From the NCBI RefSeq assembly GCF_036785885.1, contig NC_092320.1, positions 14,509,557 to 14,573,556 of the forward strand: DNA of 64,000 nucleotides, read 5' to 3'. The notes under the pieces were generated by a model that did not search any database, was not told the origin of the DNA, and worked only from the letters and a program-made list of their open reading frames with translations. The DNA is from Coffea arabica. Taxonomy: Eukaryota; Streptophyta; Magnoliopsida; Gentianales; Rubiaceae. This document shows positions 23,112 through 35,347 of this stretch, piece after piece. The translations under genes and the position numbers were made by a program. Numbering within the stretch: the first letter of the stretch is position 1; the number at the start of each line of letters is the position of its first letter.

Positions 23112-24300
23112 TATGTATTCTAAGACTGGACAATAATGCTAGCTTAATGTACCAAAATGAATCCCGTCAATATGGTAAATCAAAAGAAGAAAGGGCTCGT
23201 GTTTAACCTTATTAAAGAAAACAAGACAATCACTCATCCATTATAGGATCAGTGAAGACACAGAGGTAGCTGCGAGGGAAGGTTGGGTTGTGCGATGCGA
23301 GAGAAAGGTTGGATTGGATGGCACGACGGGAGTAACTGTAAATAGTATATCCTGAGTTTCAACATCTCTTACTTACCAAAGAAATAAATAAACAAAGGTA
23401 GCTGGATTTCCAATCGCATTTGCATGTAAATATGATGATTCTCTCATCTACTATTAGCTTGTGATTTAACAGTCCTTATTGGCACGCAACTCTTTCTGCT
23501 TTGGTCAAGAACGGCAAAAGAAGTAACGCGGGTTGCAAGTAGACAGTTCTACGAAGGATTGACAAGACCATGTGGATTATGGGTCCTTACATTGAATTTT
23601 GTCCAATTCAATCCGGCTGATATAATTTTTACAACTTTTGGTGCATATATATAATTTATTTTAGTATAATCATGATTTTTACATCAATTTAATTATACGA
23701 GTTCAACAACTTCAAATTTACACCAAACATTTTGAAAATTTCATAAACAAAAGATCAGCTTGAGTGGCATCAGATCCCCAGTGTATGTTTATGCAGTAGA
23801 AAGTTCTATGCTTCATCCTACCAAATATTTACTGTAAAAACAAGAGGGAGAAGGAAATTGGCTGGCCGATACTTTTAAGAGATGAAATGATTCCACCAAC
23901 GTCCTTTGATATTAATGATGGATGTAAATTTTCTTTCTGCCAAGAAAACGATATGGATTTGGATTTGGTTACCGTCTGTAATGTATACTGAAAGATTAAA
24001 CAGCTCATTTTCATAAATGAAAATGACTTCACAGCCTACTACATACAAATGAGCTGGCATTTGATGCCACTATAGCTGAAGACAGGTATACTGTTGATGC
24101 TTCACTATTTGAAGCTAGACCTCCAATCCTCTGTATCCTCCAAAAATCCTCTGCAGCTTTTGTAAGAACAAACCTCAGTCCAGCTGACAAGAAATTGGCC
24201 ACCACTACTATTATCTAAAACTAAAGTATAACAATCTCGACTATCAAGTACTCTTTTCGGCTCAATTCTCACCCTCGAGAACTGAAAAGGACATATCTGT
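23112..24300. other. 5' flank of the carboxypeptidase gene
   Basis: No gene or repeat with clear ends was seen. The last few hundred bases should contain the promoter and 5' UTR of the gene starting at 24301; no clear TATA box could be assigned. Confidence 0.5.
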
Positions 24301-27300
24301 ATGGCTTCATCTTCATTCTTTTTGTGGCTACTTTTATTTGCTGTTGCATTAGCCGCAGTAGAGTCAATCCCTGTTTTTGTACCTGGGGCATACAAATCTT
24401 CCCTTCTGAAGAAACAAGTCAAGAGTGCAAAACCAGAGATACCATACGAAGCCCACTATTTCCCTCAGGTTCTTGACCACTTCACTTTCCGACCCAGGAG
24501 CTACAAAATCTTCTACCAGAAGTATCTTATGAACAGCCAGTACTGGCACGAAGGAGCACCCATCTTTGTTTATACGGGAAATGAAGGAGATATTGAATGG
24601 TTTGCAGCAAATACTGGTTTCATGCTGGATATTGCTCCAAAGTTTCGAGCTCTCCTCGTCTTCATTGAAGTATAATCTGCCTGCTGAATTCTCAAATTTT
24701 TTTTTTTTTTTTACGTTAATGATCCTGAAAGCTCTCTTTTTCTTCCGCTTTAAATTTACTCAAATTTGTGATGCATGATAAACAATCAAGAAGGAACCTC
24801 TATAAATAATACTGCATTTTCATGAATTTTGTTCTTCCAAATTTAGTTAAGTCATTATATCCTAATTTTTGTAACAGTAGTATCTGCTTAACTGTTCTCT
24901 ATTTGGATTGCCTTCATAGAGAAGAGGCTTAAGAAAAAAATTCTGATCAGGAAATTCTTATTGAAGAATGTGAACAATGGGATTTGTTTTTTACCATTTT
25001 CAGCATAGGTTTTATGGGGAATCTTTGCCCTTTCACAAGAAAGATCTCAACTCTGCAAAGACATTAGGGTACTTGAGTTCACAGCAAGCACTGGCTGATT
25101 ATGCAGTTCTGATAAGGAGTTTGAAGAGGAATCTGTCTTCAGAGGCATCTCCTGTTGTGGTCTTTGGCGGATCCTATGGAGGAAGTAAGTTAAAGATTTT
25201 CCTTCCTATTCCCTTTGAATATACATTATTGATGCTGTGTAACTGAATGAGACAGGCATGAGAATGGATCATTTTTGTCTACGCCTGCACGTGAATAAAT
25301 TGTTTGGACTTGAAAATATCAGTATTGCCACTTGCCAGTTGACTGGACCTTTTGCCAGCAGTCTTTGTGGCAATAATTTAATGACCATTGGGCATTCTTT
25401 GCGCAGAAATTTCGTGGCAATTATTGAAATTCTTGAGGATTGTGACCCGTAGAAACTGGATTTTTCCCTCAGTTTTCTGTCTGCAGTAGCAGATTTCTAA
25501 ATCTCTGGTATTCCACATTGCCAGAAAAAGAAAAAGAAGGGGGCTGATAGTATCAGACTAATGAATAACTACTCCTAATAATAGATGATTATCAAGTTAT
25601 TTTCAAAATTTTAACGTGATTCTTAACACTTGATTTCAGTGCTGGCTGCTTGGTTTAGACTTAAATACCCACACGTTGCTATTGGAGCTTTGGCATCTTC
25701 AGCCCCTATATTGCAGTTTGATGACATAACTCCTTGGTCTAGCTTCTATGATGCTGTTTCCCAGGATTTCAAGGTCTGTGGTTCATAGTAGAAATCAGAC
25801 CTCAACCTGATTAGGAAAAGCTAAATTTTCTCTCCTTTTCATCCATAATCTTCCAGCATATATGCAACTTTTAATCACCTGATCATAAGCATACAGGAGG
25901 CTAGCTTAAACTGCTATGAGGTTATAAAAGGTGCTTGGACAGAATTGGATGCTTTTGGAAAAAGAAAAGACGGACTGGAAAAGCTCAGCAAGATGTTCAG
26001 AGCTTGCAAGTAAGTTGTAAGAAATTAGGAAGGGATCACAGTTTGGATTGGATCATAATCATGACCTATAGGCAATAGTTAGTGAAATTGTCTGATATTT
26101 TCAGTCTTGATCATGGGGTTATGTAACATAAATTTTACTTATTGTTTTTAAAAACAATAAGCATTGATGTTTTAATTTGGACGCCAAATATAGGGACTTC
26201 TTCTTGGTTTCCTCCTCTCTTCTTTTCTCAACTTCCCCTGCTCCTCCTCCATTTTCCTCGCCAAAGTTCTCCACTGCTCTTCCCCCCCTCCATATCTAGC
26301 CAGCAAGTAATTTCTCCGCAAACAAGGTTACAGGCAGCCATTGAAAAAGCTCTCTCAATCCTATGGAGGAGCATTGATGACAATCATGCAAGGAAGTCCA
26401 ATAGCAATCATGGTAGCCTAGCCAAAATTCCCAAAGAATTGCTTAAAACACACGACCATAAAGTACACTATTCCCTTAAATTGCCCCTTGATCATGACTC
26501 TAATATTTTTGCAGCCAACTTTGCTAATCTAGTTCAATTTTCTGATTAAACCTCAGGAAGTTGAGTTCAGTAGATTATGCTCGGAACTGGTTATGGTCAG
26601 CTTTTACGTACACAGCAATGGTGAATTATCCGATGGAAGCTAATTTCATGAAGCACTTGCCTGCCTATCCTGTGGAGGAGGTGCAGTTTACATAGAAAAC
26701 GCGCTAATTGAAATTTGATCGTAAAGGGTTTTTCCAGTTTCTAACAATACGTATCTTGGTTTGGTTGTTGAAGATGTGCAAGATTATTGATGGACATTCC
26801 CCTAGAGCAACAAAGCTTAGCAGGGCTGTTGCAGCAGCAAGTTTGTATTACAACTACTCCAAGACAGAAAAATGCTTCAAGTTGGAAGACGAGGATAATG
26901 ATCATGGCCTCCAAGGCTGGAATTGGCAGGTAACAAGCTCGACTCATCGCACAGAAGAAGTAATATTAGTCCTCATGCATGCCAGACCAAATTTGTCAGC
27001 TTTAGTTAGCATGGTTTTCTATTGTTCTGTTTCAAAGAAGCTAAACTCGCCAGACAAAAGCTGTGCATGTGAAGGTTGGACCAGCTGTTACATGTGTTGG
27101 GTTGGAAAATGCTTAATGGAGTACTGACACAGGACTTTAAAAACTGGTTTTGCAAAGAAATGCATTACAATCTTCAAATTGCAACTGTGCTGCAACAGTG
27201 TAAAAATTGAATCAGTGAATTACACACTTCTGGATTCTGCTAAGTGAATGCTAGTTATTGATTTGAACTGACAGAATTTATCTTCAGGCATGTACAGAAA

Positions 27301-28198
27301 TGGTTATGCCAATGACATGCTCCAATGGAAGCATGTTTCCCCCATCTCCCTACAGCTACAAGGAGTTTGCCGATGATTGCAACAGACAATTTGGAGTATG
27401 GCCTCGGGAACATTGGATCACTACTGAATTCGGTGGCATGGTGAGTCATCACTAGATAATAACTTTGTCCCATTACTTAAGCAAGTGAATGATTGATGTT
27501 CTGTTAAAAAATTCTTGCTGCTGGTAAGAACTAAGAAATCTTCAAGTTTTTTTTTTTTTTTTTTTTTTACAAAAAAAAAAAAAAATTCGAGCATTTTCTC
27601 ACTCATCATGTTCTTGGTACAGAGGATTAACCTGGTGCTGAAAAGATTTGGCAGTAATATCATATTTTCCAATGGGATGCAAGATCCATGGAGCAGAGGC
27701 GGGTTAGTATCACTTGGTTTACTGCCCAGTGTCTGGAAATTTTATGAATTCTACATCCTGAGAATAATCAAATAGACAAAGCACCTTACTGTTTTTTTGT
27801 TCACGGTAAATTGATATTTTAAACTCTCAAATGTGTAAGACAAACTGTTCAACGACTCCTTTGCCATCTTGTTGTAAATATTAGTACAGAGGACATCTGC
27901 TGAATGCAATTTGATTGCGATTACTTTTTCAGTGTGCTGAAGAACATATCATCCAGCATTGTGGCATTAGTGACTGAGAAAGGTAAATCAGGAACCAGTT
28001 GCTTAAAGGGTTCTAACTTCTAGCCATGACCGATCACTTGACTGTTGCCTTTGTATCTTAAAATCAGGAGCACACCATGTTGATTTTAGGTCTGCAACAA
28101 ACAAAGATCCAGAGTGGCTCATCGACCAAAGGAGGCAAGAAGTGGAGATTATCCAAAAGTGGTTACAGGAGTATTATGCAGACAGCAAGCAAGACTAG
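24301..28198 (+). CDS. Lysosomal Pro-X carboxypeptidase-like serine protease, S28 family (ten exons)
   Basis: Exons: 24301-24669, 25004-25184, 25640-25773, 25897-26009, 26557-26680, 26774-26929, 27288-27440, 27623-27702, 27933-27982, 28068-28198. All borders are GT-AG and phases fit, giving 496 residues, the same size as the human enzyme. Residues 1-23 form a signal peptide ([17 protein letters not shown]). The nucleophile is Ser180 in GGSYGGM, with Asp431 in [11 protein letters not shown] and His456 in GAHHVDF. These align with Ser179, Asp430 and His455 of human PRCP. Other family blocks are [13 protein letters not shown] and [10 protein letters not shown]. The enzyme removes a residue following proline from peptide C-termini in the vacuole or apoplast; substrates in plants are unclear. 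Intron 4 contains an open frame of 135 codons without a recognised match. Intron 7 contains a T22-24/A15 tract. A copy of exons 7-8 lies at 34011. Confidence 0.95.
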
Positions 28199-28581
28199 AT
28201 ATAGAGTTCTGGGGATAAAGCAACGTAGTGTCATGTCTAAATTTTGGTTATTGGAAAGATGCACTTCATCCTAAAGATGTGTGGCTCAAAAGAAATACTC
28301 CAAAGGAGTGATTTGTTCGGCAGAAGGACCATACAACGTTAATTGGATGTTCTTGAATTAGAATGAGGCACCAGAATGAATTGAACCTTTTTTTTTTGGA
28401 ATGAATTCAACTTGTTTTTATAATTGTGAGGGTAGTAAGTCCTATCCAGTATCATTAATTGCTGGTGATTTGCCAATAGTAGAGAACAATTCATGCCCAA
28501 ATAAAGGCGATTTAAACGTGCCTCAAATCCGAGCTGTAAATTTTGAAAAGAAAATTTTAGTTTAAATGTTTATACGAATAG
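28199..28581. other. 3' UTR and flank of the carboxypeptidase gene
   Basis: Plausible 3' UTR to about 28450, then AT-rich DNA. No gene seen. Confidence 0.5.
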
Positions 28582-29184
28582 TTGAGGTCGAACTAATTTA
28601 GCATGACCACGTCTAAATCACAAATCAGACTCCACAATGGCAATTGTAGAAGCCCCTTAGTTTCTCGTACAAGATTATGTATTCGAATCTCATTGTCAAT
28701 ATTTAAATTTCGTTGTCGATACTGAAAATTGTATTAGTGGACAATTTGTAAGCACTTCTATAAGCGACCTATGATCCGAATACACGCTTAATTCGTGGTG
28801 ATAATCGAATCCAAACTTATTCAAACCTCTTTTGTATCAAAAAAAAAAAAAAAAGAAGAAAAGCACAAAGAGACATAGCCTACTTGAGGTTGAGCTAATT
28901 GAGCATGACCATATTTAGGTCACAAACCAGACTCCACAATGGCAATTGTAGAGGCCCTTTACTCCCTCATAAAAGATTATGTATTTGAATCTTACTGTCG
29001 ATATTTGAATTCTGCTATCGATGTGAAAACTATGTTGATGAATAATTTATAAGCACCCCTATAAGCGATCTATGATCTAGTACATGCCTGATTTGTGGTG
29101 ATAATCAAACCAAACTTATTCAAACCTTTTTTTTATTAAAAAAAAAAAAGAAGAAGAAAAGCACAAAGAGACACGGCCCACTTG
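28582..29184 (+). repeat. Tandem pair of about 301-bp SINE-like units
   Basis: Two direct copies (about 28582-28882 and 28883-29184) share the whole layout: GAGGTxGAxCTAATT, then ACTCCACAATGGCAATTGTAGA, then a GTATTCGAATCTC block resembling a Pol III B box, then CAAACTTATTCAAACC, an A-rich run and AAGCACAAAGAGACA. They are diverged by many substitutions. The A-rich ends and B-box-like block suggest a SINE inserted or duplicated in tandem. Confidence 0.6.
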
Positions 29185-30689
29185 TTAGTAGTTAATGATT
29201 TTAGCTTTAAAAGGAAATTAAGAATGTCTTTTGTTGTTTGGGAATGTATCAATTGTCATCCTAGGAAAAATCAACCTTTTAATCCCCTTTGTGGCTTTTT
29301 CAAGTTGTGGATCCTTGTGAGAATAGCACGGCAAACTATGCTTGTAACCATGACACGACCTACCAATACATGCACTGGTAGGCCTTAGAATCAAGGTCTC
29401 ATGCATTCTTGCAATCCTTCTCTTTTTCTGCCCCTACCACCACATGCAAGAAGAGAAATTTGCATTTACCACCTAATATCTTCATTTACGCTCATGGTAC
29501 AAGGCAAGAACAATTGTTAGGGGTAACCATTTTTCCAAATTTAGGATTGCACACATTTCTATTCTAAAGTTAATTTAACCATGTCATTGTATTTTAAGGA
29601 AAAAATTATGCTGCAAGCCTAAAATTTGGTAAATCACTTGTTTTGAATTGTACGAGGCTAATCCACTTCACTCCCTCCTTCTGTCACCTACGCTGCTAAG
29701 TGGGAATTCTTGACTTCTGTGTTCATTAGGGCCGATAAGACAGAAGGGATCATGCGAAGTTCCAACGAATCATGACACATAAAGGGAAAAACCCCAATTC
29801 TACATTTAGCTGGTCTTATTTTGGTCCCCTTGCTATTACTCAAGCTAATCTTGCAGCTTATCATATGAAAAGAAAGGATGTCGCTCAAGCTAATATGGTC
29901 GCTAATTATTTTAGGGGGGAGGGGGATCCAAAGCAGATACCCATTTTGACAATACCGTAATACCATCTCATATATGCATTAATTTAACAAATGCAGATAT
30001 TAAAACACTACCGTGTAAAAACATGACAAAATTTGGAACTCATTAAAAACTGTCGACGTTTAATTTTTTACATTTGCAGTAAAATCTGGAGGTAGAGAGT
30101 GAGTAGTAATGTACCCTTTTAGTTTGAAAATAGGTTGCTTTGCTTCTAATTTTTATTGATTCAGTTAGACACTTAAAACTCTCTTGTAATATAAATTAAA
30201 ATAAAAATATTGTAGATGTTGTGGGTTGACAAAAAAAATCAACTTACACACATCTTCTCCATGGATGCACCGGGCAATTGGTCAGCAATTGTACAGTCCA
30301 TTCAACAAAACAGTTAACCACACCTAACATACGAGTCTCTGGTGTTTTTATCCCTTCATCGTTTGTATTTCTCCATTCCTTCAAAATGTGGGAGCGAATC
30401 AAGTCACAGAATTGATAGGTGAGGGGACCAAAACTGCAATTTGCCCATAAGTAAAAGCAATCATTCATAACCAGAGAAAACCACCTTTGACTGAAGTTAA
30501 TGGAAAGTACACTAGCGTAACTAACTACTGCTCACAGCTATTAAATGGAGGTGTGCCAGAAAGGCAGCAGCCCCACTTCCCATTTCCACCTCAAAACCTC
30601 TAATCAAAACAAAGCAGTAGATCCAATATTCATAATCCTTCCCACTCAAATTACTTACTACTGCTCCTTTGCTATTGGCAATTAGGAAG
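29185..30689. other. Intergenic DNA
   Basis: No protein family or repeat with clear ends was seen. A purine-rich GGGGGGAGGGGG tract is at about 29914-29926. The last 150 bp may be the promoter of the DUF1068-like exon at 30690. Confidence 0.5.
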
Positions 30690-30885
30690 ATGTCAAGGCG
30701 ATCTGGGAACTGTGTAAGGTGCTGTTTGGTTGTATTTGCAGTGGTTTCAGCTCTCTGTGTATCTGGGCCTGCAATTTACTGGAAATTCAAGAAAAGTCTC
30801 AGCTTGAAAACTGCATCGTTGAATTCTTGCAGTCCTTGTATTTGTGATTGCGCCCCTCCTCTTTCCCTTCTCAAGATTGCTCCTG
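30690..30885 (+). pseudogene. First exon of a DUF1068-type plant protein, rest not found
   Basis: From the ATG at 30690 the exon reads MSRRSGNCVRCCLVVFAVVS, a hydrophobic anchor, then WKFKKSLSLK, a Cys-rich CSPCICDCAPP and LLKIAP, ending in phase 1 at a GT donor (30886). This is the N-terminal part of the small plant DUF1068 family of single-anchor proteins of unknown function. The rest of the family protein (the acidic, Lys/Glu-rich helical region) was searched for by eye on the plus strand to about 36000 and not found. The exon itself looks intact, so either the gene was cut by rearrangement or later exons are too diverged to see. Confidence 0.65.
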
Positions 30886-33800
30886 GTATGATATTTATTG
30901 GTCAAAGTTTCAAGCTTTGGAATAATTTTTCCTTCTTTTTTGGTCGTCACGCCTGCATGATTTCATGACCAAATTTGATATTTTGTGGATTTGAGCTAGT
31001 ATTTGTCACATTTTTTTAATATCTGAAGAACTGTGGAATTGGGACACCTTAGATCGCTTCTGATTTTCTTTTTGTCTTTATTCGGGATAGTCTTGTGTTT
31101 ATTCGAATTGAATGGAAATCTTGCATGTTTATCTGGGCTGAAAATTAGAGGGCTTTAAAATTTGTTCTAGATTTCTTAATGCCCGCAATATTTTTTGTGG
31201 GTTGAGATCGATATTTGCAAGAACAGTTTACCCTCGTTGAGCGTTCATAATGTAATGTCGGTGCAGTTCATGCCCATTGCAACCCCAACCCAACCCCTCC
31301 CCCCCCCCCCCCAAAAACCAAAACAAAAAAAAACAAAGCAAAACTTTTTTTTTGTTTTTGTGTTGGGGGGGGGGGGGTGTTGGGTGGTTGGTCGTGACGG
31401 TGTACTAGGCTTTTGCGTGGGAATCTAGGAGTTTGGTGCATGGTTTTTATATTGCCCTATACGATGTTTTCTGGCTGCTTCCAAGCAGTATCCATCTACA
31501 TTGGCAGAATGCAGATGCATGCATCCCTTCTCTGCTTGCGTTAGCAAAAAATCCACTCTCATTCTGGAATTGAGCAGCCTGACCATATCTTGCCTTATGC
31601 AATAGGGGAGATTCTTACTTAGGAGTCCCACCTAGATGGCTGCCATGTGCACCAAAAACGTGGGGACTCCTTAGTCCTTACTTTTGGTACCATAGTGGCA
31701 TAGCCCCATGCTTTTGGTACACATGCAACTATCTTGAGGAGTTACAATGCAGGGCCTTTACATGCAATAGTTAGTATGTAGTTGCATGGTTTATGCAGGA
31801 AGCAAACAGGTTTGTAAAATGGCATATTTATGTATCGTGACTCTGGAGCTCAAAACTATTATCCATCTCATGCAAATCCAGTTGCTAAGGTCATACTTTG
31901 AATGGAATGCACCCTTTTGTGTCTTGCTTTACGCTTTTTATTCCAGAGTATAAGATCAGTTTGGATTTGTGGGGTTTAGTATTTTTTTCAGCATTAGTTG
32001 CAGGTAAAGATCCTATTTTTCTGCATGAGAAATAGATTTTCTACATGGCTCGAGTGATTAGGGAAATAGATATAATTATGCTGCTTCTCTTTTGAAAAGA
32101 ATGCCGTGACATACTAGAGTTCTTTCTGTTTGTCTCTTTTTTTATTCAGGATAAAATCTTCATGTTTAAGCTTGATGGAGAATTGAATGTTTGTTGTTAG
32201 CTGTTGAAGGTGAGTGCCTTTTTTGTCCTGAGAGAAAAAAGAAAGAGAGAGGGGAACAAGGTGAGCAATTTTTTTTTGGGAAAATTGCAGAAACCTCCCC
32301 TGAGGTTTCTGACAGTAGCACTCACCTTCCCTCTAATTTAAGAAATTGCATTTACCCCCCTAATCTTAAGGAATCTGGTGCAGATTCTGTCCAAAGTAGA
32401 AAGAGTCCCATTAAAAAATTGTTTTAAGGAGGGAGATAAGAAATTTGTGCCAGATTTGCCGTTCATCTTGCTTGCCTAGTAGTATTAGCAAAGGAAGGAC
32501 AAATCCTATTATGGATCAATAGACTTCGGGGGGTATAAGTGCAAACCATTTCCAATACACTTGCAACCGCTTAAGCATCAGATAAATGCGACAACTAATA
32601 AATGGCAAAATGAGATCTGAACTTGCATGAGCTTATAAATAAGGTCTGATTTAGCAGTACACTACTACAACTGGTTTTTACCGGTAACACAGCTAGTTTT
32701 CTTGACTTTAGTTTGGTAGTTAGAGACTTAGAGGTGAAGTGTTGCAGCAAAAAACATGGCTTCTTCCAGCCACAGGAGAGAATCGTAGAAAGCTGTATAA
32801 CAGTGAAGATGTAACTAAGTTTCTTTGTTGAGGTACTTCATTAATGGGGCAGTTATATAATATATGAAATTTAGGAAAAAGAAGTCAGAGGAAGTCTGGT
32901 TTACAAAAGTTAGTTTGATGCTTGATTGACCAGCTCTAATACCATGAAGGAAAAATTGGAAGCCTCACTAAATCTCCCAAGATGATCTTGGGACCTTAGG
33001 TTGTGATGCAATAGATATTGAGCACATTCAGTCAATTACAGGAAAGTGATTCACCTGTTGCAATTGATTATCCATTCCCCTTGTGGGTTAGAGTTTAATC
33101 TACCAGAAAGTAAATTGGTCCAGTGTGGTAAACCAAATAAAATACAAGAAAACTTCTGAGTTTTGATGCCATGATTGTTGGTATCATAAATTTGATTATC
33201 CAAAGGTAAAGCCTACCTCAATTCTTGAAAGTGGTTGCAACGAGAAGCTTCCATTTATGTTTCCTTCATGGTGCACTTGCAGGTTAATCAAACCTTTTAT
33301 AAGCTTCTCCTTATTCTTGTCTGTTGCTCTCGCTTGATTTCGTTGAACGACTTGACTACTTTGAACTATAAGAAATTAAGGGATTTGTCTATTACATGCT
33401 TACATGGCTATCAGAGGTAGTTTTCTGTGCATTTTTAGTGGATGAGAGTTGTCATGGGTGTCTAAGCAACACAATAAGTGATCAAAACCAAATATGACTC
33501 CTCTCACTAGATTGGTGTTTCCTCCAGCTCTTTGCTTTCCAACTTATCTCCATATACTAATCGAGTATCAGGTATCTAAATGGAAAGGGCCAAGAAAATG
33601 TGACTCGGTAGATCCTGAGTTAAATGAGCATTTGTATTTCGTTGGCATTATCCTCCATTAACCTAAACTTCCTCTGCTGACTTTCATCTTGCCGTTTACC
33701 TTCAGCAGTCTCAGCCTGCTTTAATTTGGAGTGGTATATTTGTATTTGTGTGGAGAAGGGAGCTTGCCTGCTGAAACTCTTGATCAAAATTTCTGCTCAC

Positions 33801-34010
33801 AATACGATTCCAGTCAGATGCTTATCAATCAAAAAATTTAACCTTTTGCAGCATATTTTTGTTGCTGCCATCTCTTTGACCAGCTCATGCCAGGGTAGAG
33901 GTGGGCGTGTGAGTAAAGGTTGAGGGTTTGTTACAAATTAAGGCAATAGACAAAATACAATGCTAACCTACTGGAGCGTTCTTGTAGTTTGAAGTAACTC
34001 ATGAAAAACT
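30886..34010. other. Gene-free DNA after the DUF1068 exon
   Basis: Contains a large C-run/G-run inverted repeat at 31283-31392 and, at about 32280-32350, a block (AAACCTCCCCTGAGGTTTCTGA) resembling ends of a common plant inverted-repeat element also related to 35348. No further exon could be supported. Confidence 0.5.
31283..31392. repeat. Homopolymer inverted repeat (C14 ... G13)
   Basis: A run of 14 C at 31299-31312, followed by A-rich DNA, is mirrored by T-rich DNA and 13 G at 31365-31377. Flanking CCAACCCAACCC and TGTTGGGTGG extend the pairing, giving an imperfect stem of roughly 45-50 bp. Confidence 0.75.
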
Positions 34011-34394
34011 TACAGAAATGGTTATGCCAATGACATGCTCCAATGGAAGCATGTTTCCCCCATCTCCCTACAGCTACAAGGAGTTTGCCGATGATTGCAA
34101 CAGACAATTTGGAGTATGGCCTCGGGAACATTGGATCACTACTGAATTCGGTGGCATGGTGAGTCATCACTAGATAATAACTTTGTCCCATTACTTAAGC
34201 AAGTGAATGATTGATGTTCTGTTAAAAAATTCTTGCTGCTGGTAAGAACTAAGAAAAAAAAACGAGCATTTTCTCACTCATCATGTTCTTGGTACAGAGG
34301 ATTAACCTGGTGCTGAAAAGATTTGGCAGTAATATCATATTTTCCAATGGGATGCAAGATCCATGGAGCAGAGGCGGGTTCGTATCACTTGGTT
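34011..34394 (+). pseudogene. Second copy of carboxypeptidase exons 7-8 with intron
   Basis: This matches 27293-27719 base for base apart from two differences. The long T/A tract in the intron is about 43 bp shorter here. One substitution near the end turns the exon 8 donor GTTAGT into GTTCGT. The copy starts 5 bases inside exon 7 (TACAGAAATGG) and ends 17 bases after exon 8. It includes the Asp431 region but no Ser or His of the catalytic triad, so it cannot encode an enzyme. Because the intron is retained, it came by DNA copying and not through mRNA. Confidence 0.93.
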
Positions 34395-35347
34395 GAGAAC
34401 GAAGCTCCGATTGAGAGCACCAGAGCTCCGAAAGCGGTTGAGGCGGGTTTCATATAACCTGGACCTAATTTTCAATATAAATCAAACCACCTATCTAACT
34501 TGATTACAAACAAATTTTGGAGGTGTAATTGGTAGATCACTTGGTTAACTCAAAGTGAAATTTAATGAACCTATATTGTAATTGTAACATATAAAAGAAA
34601 GATTAATCCTTCCTATATTGTCATTATATACACTGATGGTTTTATGTACCTATCATATCATTTCAATTTAAATTTAAACACCAAATTCTGTATTTCAATA
34701 AACACTGATGGTTTTATTGTCGAAACTGTTGTTTTATTCACATTCTTTCTTTTTGAGCTATTCACAATCTTTCTACTTCATGCTTTTATCTTTTTTTCTT
34801 GCAGGTTGAGTGCAAAGTGATCTCTCTTGCCTCTGTCTATCTTTAATTTATCCGCTTGTTTAAATGAAATGATGGTGTTGCGAGTACTTCTCTGAAGCCA
34901 CGAGAGGTGGTTTTAGTGAATGTGCAATTTGCCCCTGGAGCAATGGTTCATTTAGTTTCGGAGGAAACTGACTCTCTAACTACTTTTGTTTCAGTATATA
35001 TCATTTGAGGTAGATAGATCCACCTGTATGGAGGCTGCAAGATTGGTAGTTTGGGAAGTGCTGCAGTTAATGTTGTCGAGTCTTTTGTGCTGTAAGAACT
35101 CTCCTCATGAACTGCGAGGACCAATGCCAATTTGTTTGATTAGTGATGCACAATTGCGCAATTGCAGCTGAAGACTTGAGACCTCACATACCAAATGGAT
35201 AATTAATTCGATGGTACCTAGTAGATCAATGTTCCAAGTTTACTTGGAAATTCATGTGCAATCAAAACTCTGAAGAAAAAGACAATCATGTTCATAAGTT
35301 TTCTAATTTATACCTTATCTTCGTTGTGTTTTTTATGCATTAGAAAA
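34395..35347. other. Intergenic DNA after the gene copy
   Basis: Directly after the copy, 34395-34450 is GC-richer and repeats the string GGTTGAGGCGGGTT found at the copy's end, perhaps repair filler. The remainder is AT-rich. A 60-codon frame near 35000 has no recognised match. Confidence 0.45.

Noticed and set aside
28680-28700. tRNA gene (B-box-like GTATTCGAATCTC)
   Set aside because: No cloverleaf or acceptor stem around it; better explained by the SINE-like repeat.
34011-34394. Second carboxypeptidase gene
   Set aside because: Only parts of exons 7-8 are present, without start, catalytic Ser or His, or flanking exons.
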